Positions 59,201 through 64,000 of a stretch of DNA of 64,000 bases are shown piece after piece. The translations under genes were made by a program, and so were the position numbers. This DNA comes from Kalmanozyma brasiliensis GHG001. Its lineage: Eukaryota; Basidiomycota; Ustilaginomycetes; Ustilaginales. A model generated the notes under the pieces. That model ran no database searches and was not told the DNA's origin. It saw nothing but the letters and a program-made list of their open reading frames with translations. Location: NCBI RefSeq assembly GCF_000497045.1, contig NW_015961951.1:1-64000 (forward strand), read 5' to 3'. The stretch's first letter is position 1. Every line of letters starts with the position of its first letter.

Positions 59201-62200
59201 CTCTTCGCTCGTCCAATCGTAGAGTGGAAGATAGCGACGCGGCTCGATCGCGGTGTTGAAGGTGTCCGGGCGGCCGTCCCTCTGATCTTCAACGGCACCT
59301 GCTGGCTGCAGCTCGACGAGTCCAAGATCGGAAAGCTGGGTCGCGAGGCTGTACAGCGAGATGCGTACATCATCCGCGACCCTTTCCGTGAGCCCAAGAC
59401 TGAGTTTTAGCTCCTCAGACAGTGCACGCACGGGTAGCGAACGCACCTGAGGGTCGAGCGTCATGCTTTCGATGGTCTCGGATACGGCGGGCGTAGGAAC
59501 GAGCGCCAGAAAGAGATCGAGGGGCGCGTCGGTCCAAAAGAAGCTGAGCGAGAGGGAGCCAGCATCGTCGGGACCGGAAGACGCTGAACGACACAAGGTG
59601 ATGAATTTCGCGCAAGCGAGGTGGAAAGCTTTGAGCCGCACCATCTCACCGGCCAAGAAGCCGAGATGTTGTCGATAGACGCTGACCACATCGAGGAAGG
59701 GCTTGCGCAACGTGGAGAGTTGCGATGTATCCGTGGACACTTCGGCCAGTCGGAGCGGTTCGGTCAGATGCCAAGGCTTGGCAAAACGTAGAGCATCGTC
59801 AAGATCGACGGCGACATCGTTCGTAGCGTGTGTCAGCGCCGTCTTTGCATTCTTGCTCTCGAACCAACCGTCTCGACCTTCCTTGACAGCTTGACAATAC
59901 TTTTGCAGCTGCTCTGGCGTCAAATGCGGAAGATAGATGATCTGGCGTCTGGGCAGGGGAGCGGTAGGAAGATCGAGTCGAATGAAGGTGCGGCGAAGCA
60001 GATTGTTGTCGACTGCGGCTACGAGCGCCTTTTCTCTGACCTTTCTGTCGCGCAGATTGGTCAGCTGGGCATCGGAGGAGAAGCCGTGTCTCTCGACATA
60101 GTCGGAGAGCTGGTCTGGAATTTGCAGCGAGTCCATGGCACCGCCAGCTTCGCGAACGCATTGCACGAGGGCATACGAGCTTCGCAATTGTGTCAAGTTG
60201 GTGCGCCTCTTTCGCTCTGATGCGCTTGGGGTAGCAGTGCTGCTGGAAAGCTTCTTGGCGGCTGGAGTCGGCGGCAGTGTGGCCTCTGCTTTGACCTGCG
60301 AGGGTACATCTAGCAAGTCGCTCACACGCGATACATCGACGGTAGGTGCCTTCGCGGCTGCAACGCCTTCGTCTGTCAGAGCAGAGGTCTGCGTGCCATT
60401 CTGCGGAACTTCCTGCTCCGCTGCCTTTTCCGTTGCTGGTGCTGATGCGTCAGACGGCTGTGGGATGATCGCTTGCTCCACGAGTGCTTCCGCGAGCTCT
60501 TCAGGTGCATGCGTAGGTGCTTCGATCGGGGACGAAGGACTGACAGGCGAGGAAGCGAGCATCGAGCTGGGGCCTGTCTGTTCCGGCCCTTGCAGTACGC
60601 GTCGACTGCGACGCTTCGAGGCGCCTGCAGCGGGCGACTCGGGCATGACAGATGTGCTAACCTCGTCCATCGAAAGATCGACAGGGTTCTCTTCCTCGCT
60701 GTCGGCATCGACCAGCTTGGCTTGTCGAGTTTTGCGTGGACGAAGCGACCTGCGAGAAGAAGAGACCACGGAGGAGGGAGCGGCATCCGCGTCGACTGGA
60801 CTCGCCTCCACAGATTCTGGCGGCTTCTTGGGCGGCCGTCCCTTCTTCTTCGGCGGCGGCGCAGGCGTGTCTGGATCGGGCAGCGGATGTTTTCGAGGAC
60901 GTCCTCTCTTGGGCGGTGGCGCGTCTGGATCGCGATTCTTCGGCGGTCGTCCGATTCTAGGTGCTCCCGCACCTGGCGTCGATGGATACAAGTCTGTGCC
61001 CAAAGTAGCCAAATGAGGTCCAATCTGGTCTGCAGAAGTCCAAGCGGTGGACCTGCGATGGTAGGAGGTGGAGCCGCCGGCGGAAGCAAGGAGCTGCAGA
61101 TCATCTGGGTCCAAGAAGCCATCATTGGCCGATTGCAGGACCCACGAATGGTGACTGTAGAGCTTAGTGCTGCGCACACGAAGCTTGTGTTCGTGGAAGC
61201 CGCGGACTCGCATATCGCTCATGGCGGGCTCGCCGTCGGCGTCTTCCGCTCGCTGGACCAGCTGGTCGAGAGCACGAGCAAAGTGGCCACCGCCGTGGAG
61301 CTGAGAGAGGAGCTGCGAGATAGTGCGTCCCGCGGGCCCGGCGTGCGCGATCTGCTCATAGACATGGCGCTCCAGCGTAAGTTCGCGAGGCATTGCGGGT
61401 CCGATCCTGTCAAGATCCTGTTGCAGCTTTGCGTTGAGTCGCGCAGCTTTGACTTGCTCTTGAAGCAGCGAAGCGTCACCATAGTCGCCGCGCAGCAAGT
61501 CGTGCATCTCGGCGAGACCCTTGGCCGTCATGCGGAGGCCTCGATGGGAGCCTCCGGTGCTCGGAATGACGACATTGACCACCTCGAGGAACCCGTCGAC
61601 AACGGCATGCTCGAGCAGGACGTGAAAAGCTCTCCTTTGAGGACGCGTCTGTGCGAGGTTGATTCGGTGGAGCAGGGTGTAGCGAAATGTGACTCGGGAA
61701 GAGGTGGCGTTACAAAGAAGGTAGATACGGAAGCGCACCAATTCAGGTCGACTGTTGATCCAAAGTAAGGCTTGTGCGGGCTCGACGTAGTCAAAAGCTG
61801 GTGCATTTGATTGCGCAGAGCTGGCAGTGTGCGCAGCCGTATCGAAGACGTCTTGTGACTCTTCCGCCTTGACGAAGACAGTAGGAGCTGAACGTTCGGT
61901 ATCAAGATCAGCACGATCGTCGGGGTCGTCTTCGGCATCTTCATCCATCAGCTCTGTCTGGTCATTGGAGGACTTCGGAAGGGCAGACGCCGAAGCTTGG
62001 CTGGTGCTCGGGTCTGCCAAGCCGGACTGCTGAAGATCCGCTGCATTGTCCGCTTTTCTCTGCTGGATGAGGATGTCGCATTGATCCTCGAATTGCGTGG
62101 CGAGAAAGTAGCTTGCTACTGTGCCCGTCTCACGAGCTTTGATCTTGATGATGAGATGGAGGTCGATGAGGCGTTTGCAGATGTAGAAGACGGTCTTTTG

Positions 62201-62776
62201 GTCGGTGTGCAGTGCGGCGCCGATATCGGTGCTGAGTACGGGCGTCTCCCTGGAGCGGCAAATGATCTGGAGAGCGCGGTAGCCAGTCGCTGTCAGTGCA
62301 TCCGCATTGGCTCCGACGATCAAACGCTTGATCTCAGATGGCTGCAGGACAAGTCGGAGATGGTCAGCGTGGAGTTGCTGGAGCTGAGCGAGGCCCTGTT
62401 GCTCTGCGAGGACTTGGTCGGGCAAGAGGTCGACCCAGTCAAACTCTTGCGAGGGTGCTGAGGCTGCTTCCACTTTTGTGCCCGGTGCTGGACTGTCGAG
62501 AGTCGACGCCTTCCTCTTCAAGATGCCGGTCTTGGCGCCGCCTTTGACGGGCACACCAGGGATGAAGAGGCCGACGCTGACATCTGGGTGGCGCAGGAGC
62601 TGACGAAAGACGAAAGCCTGGTAGTACTCGTCGACAAGCTGATTGGGTAGCTGAGATCGCGAGGAGTGTTCCGTGTGGTATTGGCGGATGAAGTCGGCGA
62701 AGCGGTTGATGTCGGTTCCCGCATCGCCATCGAGACCGATCTGCTCAATGCAAAAGTGGATGAGCTCGTCGATCAT
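56276..62776 (-). CDS. TFC3: TFIIIC B-block-binding subunit (Tfc3/tau138-like)
   Basis: A 2166-residue single-exon protein. A winged-helix B-block_TFIIIC domain lies at about 160-245 (ALTATGYRALQIICRS, then KTVFYICKRLIDLHLI). Two to three AT-hook-like GRPP/RGRPRK motifs occur at about 605-655, within a Pro/Lys-rich segment. Extended helical regions fill the rest, with a SANT/Myb-like or related stretch possible around 1500-1560. In yeast this subunit binds the B box of tRNA genes, anchoring TFIIIC for RNA polymerase III. Size and domain order match tau138; the AT-hooks, if real, are a fungal addition worth checking. Plus-strand frames across 60135-61768 are shadows. Confidence 0.9.
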   Translation of the reverse strand: MIDELIHFCIEQIGLDGDAGTDINRFADFIRQYHTEHSSRSQLPNQLVDEYYQAFVFRQLLRHPDVSVGLFIPGVPVKGGAKTGILKRKASTLDSPAPGTKVEAASAPSQEFDWVDLLPDQVLAEQQGLAQLQQLHADHLRLVLQPSEIKRLIVGANADALTATGYRALQIICRSRETPVLSTDIGAALHTDQKTVFYICKRLIDLHLIIKIKARETGTVASYFLATQFEDQCDILIQQRKADNAADLQQSGLADPSTSQASASALPKSSNDQTELMDEDAEDDPDDRADLDTERSAPTVFVKAEESQDVFDTAAHTASSAQSNAPAFDYVEPAQALLWINSRPELVRFRIYLLCNATSSRVTFRYTLLHRINLAQTRPQRRAFHVLLEHAVVDGFLEVVNVVIPSTGGSHRGLRMTAKGLAEMHDLLRGDYGDASLLQEQVKAARLNAKLQQDLDRIGPAMPRELTLERHVYEQIAHAGPAGRTISQLLSQLHGGGHFARALDQLVQRAEDADGEPAMSDMRVRGFHEHKLRVRSTKLYSHHSWVLQSANDGFLDPDDLQLLASAGGSTSYHRRSTAWTSADQIGPHLATLGTDLYPSTPGAGAPRIGRPPKNRDPDAPPPKRGRPRKHPLPDPDTPAPPPKKKGRPPKKPPESVEASPVDADAAPSSVVSSSRRSLRPRKTRQAKLVDADSEEENPVDLSMDEVSTSVMPESPAAGASKRRSRRVLQGPEQTGPSSMLASSPVSPSSPIEAPTHAPEELAEALVEQAIIPQPSDASAPATEKAAEQEVPQNGTQTSALTDEGVAAAKAPTVDVSRVSDLLDVPSQVKAEATLPPTPAAKKLSSSTATPSASERKRRTNLTQLRSSYALVQCVREAGGAMDSLQIPDQLSDYVERHGFSSDAQLTNLRDRKVREKALVAAVDNNLLRRTFIRLDLPTAPLPRRQIIYLPHLTPEQLQKYCQAVKEGRDGWFESKNAKTALTHATNDVAVDLDDALRFAKPWHLTEPLRLAEVSTDTSQLSTLRKPFLDVVSVYRQHLGFLAGEMVRLKAFHLACAKFITLCRSASSGPDDAGSLSLSFFWTDAPLDLFLALVPTPAVSETIESMTLDPQVRSLPVRALSEELKLSLGLTERVADDVRISLYSLATQLSDLGLVELQPAGAVEDQRDGRPDTFNTAIEPRRYLPLYDWTSEEENKSLIGFVEAGLDATLINRFWAKTQARCLNVQKKFGTEGRQDHGVLTLEDAARLASPVEAEAHKTVPEELSNVLFYGKAWRPYHQLRPSQQKYLLRVDVQDIPSATQDDLERLAYITLAPTQIVRAALQYRLRLATEPVDPDAPVVRHKSPHFSWPLKLSTISLPTSVYRPMAVQAEEARPAQPRVKTQAEREREGRLTTYNKARELRERRNQHFQAMLDDAVQATPAAHELRAKIETALEVIRRKFVTGDIKFDANAVQMAIARAIRSASGVRVMPSVRASSAGRKRRRERVTSTGQDQESGDESDPQRQDGEDAHDRVARANGKRDRRGRRHFDQTSFWTPAKKELLRDAAVILRMRDQVRGRSDWSALFQVMDREDLTKTRAVIMAQWRSQYYRMRSLHGEEAYLTALESRWVPVYLEAQEAGTLDDPEFPSPTEFDLVAQIELLRDKIDKDEVQSSLTKPVARYHLPLTLGASADFTTSWKEEFEEEPVEQRFEAFFPTDFSGAMTKRFETLLHMSFGEEQSIAERWKERDIEKQMAEWAVRVVIVSADAEMAPQDDATTQVAPSPVDEKIKAEFCKSMGDTQIEEAMQRLLDIKLIRCTAVDPIVRRRPGTNFVLTEELQKLLPDANADNRMAAMDLQATLTHRKSAFQQVTEAKDGVVVEPVEADGEAAAMVPLLASELMAGEVDVRAFDTLRQSAAFNARVLNDDDLEALITIKDASGMMEALETAVVPLPAVPSDEALDWLKAAANDGDGGPRPLRPVVETMVGIWRLRFQDCVRDLSATDAQAAERVQDFGLQLIQSGAQGLAVDRPSHRLSRTDIVTLTRGPLPLAFFSPLTSTPVLIASIFVGAYTLTIPVRSEFTPRLSLPHIWTTLSSHSRTQWRALLDTIVALVFQRPATRLASLTSRFTSTAVTEDGEKREVVGTSFADVWAAVTALVEAEVVEVYAEGEVELWTVHPGKRVVWAGFR

Positions 62777-63265
62777 GTTGGATCAAGAGGTGGATGGTAG
62801 GCCGAGGCGTTCTGTGGCTTGATGTCGGTATGTGAGAGATCTCATTGGTCGTTACAATGACTGAGCCCATCTAGTGGCTCAGCCATCTCGGAGGTTGTGA
62901 TGAGTGGATGGGATGAAGGAAGGCCTGAGCGGCATGTCTGGAGCGCAGTTCAGGGTCCACTTTCTAAAGTCACACACGGCTACCTGCATGGCCCTGCAGA
63001 GTCAGCGAGTCTGACTTTGGATTACTAAGCACAATTCTTCTTGAGCAGCCAAATTCTCGAATTGGCCATGATCATCCTTCCAGCTCGTCTAACACCATCT
63101 TCACCCTGTTCGATAGCGTCAAAGCCTCAACACGACTGTACTCTCATCTATCGGGCAGCTCACAGCGCTTTCGGCTACTTCCGTCGCTCTCACGGACTCA
63201 TTCTCGCGTCCCCCTCACGTCACAGCCAAGCTTGAAAAGTCGTCATTCCGCACACAATCTCCACG
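62777..63265. other. Divergent intergenic 0.5 kb: TFC3 and mitochondrial S17 promoters
   Basis: No gene or recognised element. Confidence 0.45.
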
Positions 63266-63637
63266 ATGGTGATCCAAACGATCGAAGGCATCGTTACCAA
63301 AGCAGGCGTCATGGCGAAAACAGTCACCGTCACCGTCGAGCGGCGTCTATTGCATCCGAAGCTGCTCAAGCCATACATCCGACACAAAAAGTATCTCGTG
63401 CATGACGAGGGGAACTCGCTTTCGGTGGGAGACAAGATCATCGCCGAGGCATGCCGGCCACTTTCCGCACGCAAGCGATTCACACTCTCGGACAAGATTG
63501 GCACCAAGCAGGAAGCGCAGGCGAGACGAGCCAAAGCGGAGAGCTTCATGTCGGCAGAGGACAAGGAGAAGATTCGCATCGAGCAATTGGTCAAGGACGA
63601 GACGGCCAAGCGAGCTGGTGGCAGCGGCTCAAGGTAG
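63266..63637 (+). CDS. MRPS17: Mitochondrial ribosomal protein uS17 (Mrps17)
   Basis: A 123-residue protein with the S17 OB-fold: [19 protein letters not shown] near the start, then [19 protein letters not shown] and the [14 protein letters not shown] motif that binds 16S-type rRNA. The C-terminal 40 residues are Lys/Glu/Arg-rich and extend beyond bacterial S17, as in mitochondrial forms. There is no long presequence, as is usual for this protein. It belongs to the mitochondrial small subunit. Confidence 0.93.
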   Translation: MVIQTIEGIVTKAGVMAKTVTVTVERRLLHPKLLKPYIRHKKYLVHDEGNSLSVGDKIIAEACRPLSARKRFTLSDKIGTKQEAQARRAKAESFMSAEDKEKIRIEQLVKDETAKRAGGSGSR

Positions 63638-64000
63638 CCAGATCATTCCAATCAGCCTTCTGTTTGAGCACCACTGATGCTCTTGTACTATAGTCACGCA
63701 TATCATCCATCCTTTTAGCATTTCCGTCGTTCGCAGCAAGCAGTCTTCTCGTCCAGAGCAGTATATGCTCCCATTGAGACTTGATGCTATCCCGCGAGAC
63801 ATTTTTCTTCTTCACTCGTCCATCTTACGAGCTAACATTGACCCCAAAATCGATTCACGCGTTAGGCGCGGCACAACACACCTCGTCAAGGGTCTGTGCC
63901 TCGGCAAGCAACCGGACAACCTCAACCGGATACACACACACACACACACACACATCTTAAACCTCTTCAAGCGGGACAAGGATTCTTTCCACCATCACAA
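63638..64000. other. Right-edge intergenic sequence
   Basis: S17 3' flank, with a (CA)n microsatellite at 63932-63954. An ACGCGT at 63857 could belong to a gene beyond the window. No gene is supported within these bases. Confidence 0.45.
63932..63954. repeat. (AC)n microsatellite, 23 bp
   Basis: About 11.5 uninterrupted AC dinucleotides. Likely length-variable between strains and usable as a marker. Confidence 0.85.

Overview
This window is a chromosome end of a smut fungus, most likely Ustilaginales of the Ustilago/Sporisorium type. It opens with 14 perfect CCCTAA units, so the telomere is on the left. The rest is compact, mostly single-exon eukaryotic genes with basidiomycete-type proteins: a large Mga2-like factor, a LrgA-LrgB fusion, and an Ert1-type zinc-cluster factor. 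Only three genes need introns here (SNF7, mitochondrial L7/L12 and PPM1); these introns are about 77-122 bp with GT-AG ends. The genus is inferred from gene style, not from a database match.

Subtelomere (1-4.0 kb): an OrsD/DUF3505-type telomere-linked gene reads toward the chromosome end, and its frame stays open into the telomere repeats, so its 3' part is missing. It also carries two exact duplications, each around a single N, which look like assembly joins. Upstream lie a direct-repeat array spaced about 22 bp, a short internal telomere-like tract, strong hairpins, a TATA box and a possible gene relic. The single-copy core starts only about 4 kb from the telomere.

Core genes (4.0-37.4 kb): Mga2/Spt23-like membrane-tethered transcription factor (-), MCM5 (-), a large RasGEF (-), SNF7 (-, spliced), a short-chain dehydrogenase (+), L-2-hydroxyglutarate dehydrogenase (+), mitochondrial L7/L12 (-, spliced), an F-box/WD-like protein (+), WBP1/OST48 (-), an NKAP-like splicing-associated protein (+), DPH6 (-) and SUV3 (+). 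Many neighbours are divergent pairs with short shared promoters (WBP1/NKAP about 280 bp, DPH6/SUV3 about 213 bp) or convergent pairs with 100-300 bp between stops.

Right part (37.4-64 kb): a gene-free 2.4 kb, then a LrgA-LrgB fusion membrane protein (+) and an Ert1/AcuK-type zinc-cluster/PAS regulator (-). A gene-free 5.8 kb stretch follows. Next come PPM1 (leucine carboxyl methyltransferase, -, four exons), a CmcJ/AsaB-like hydroxylase-family protein (+) with a clear TATA box, the FIT/SCS3 lipid-droplet protein (+), the TFIIIC B-block subunit TFC3 (-) and mitochondrial S17 (+). Functions are mostly housekeeping: replication, RNA polymerase III transcription, membrane lipid control, mitochondrial translation and RNA turnover. 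No tRNA, rRNA, CRISPR array or intact transposon was recognised.
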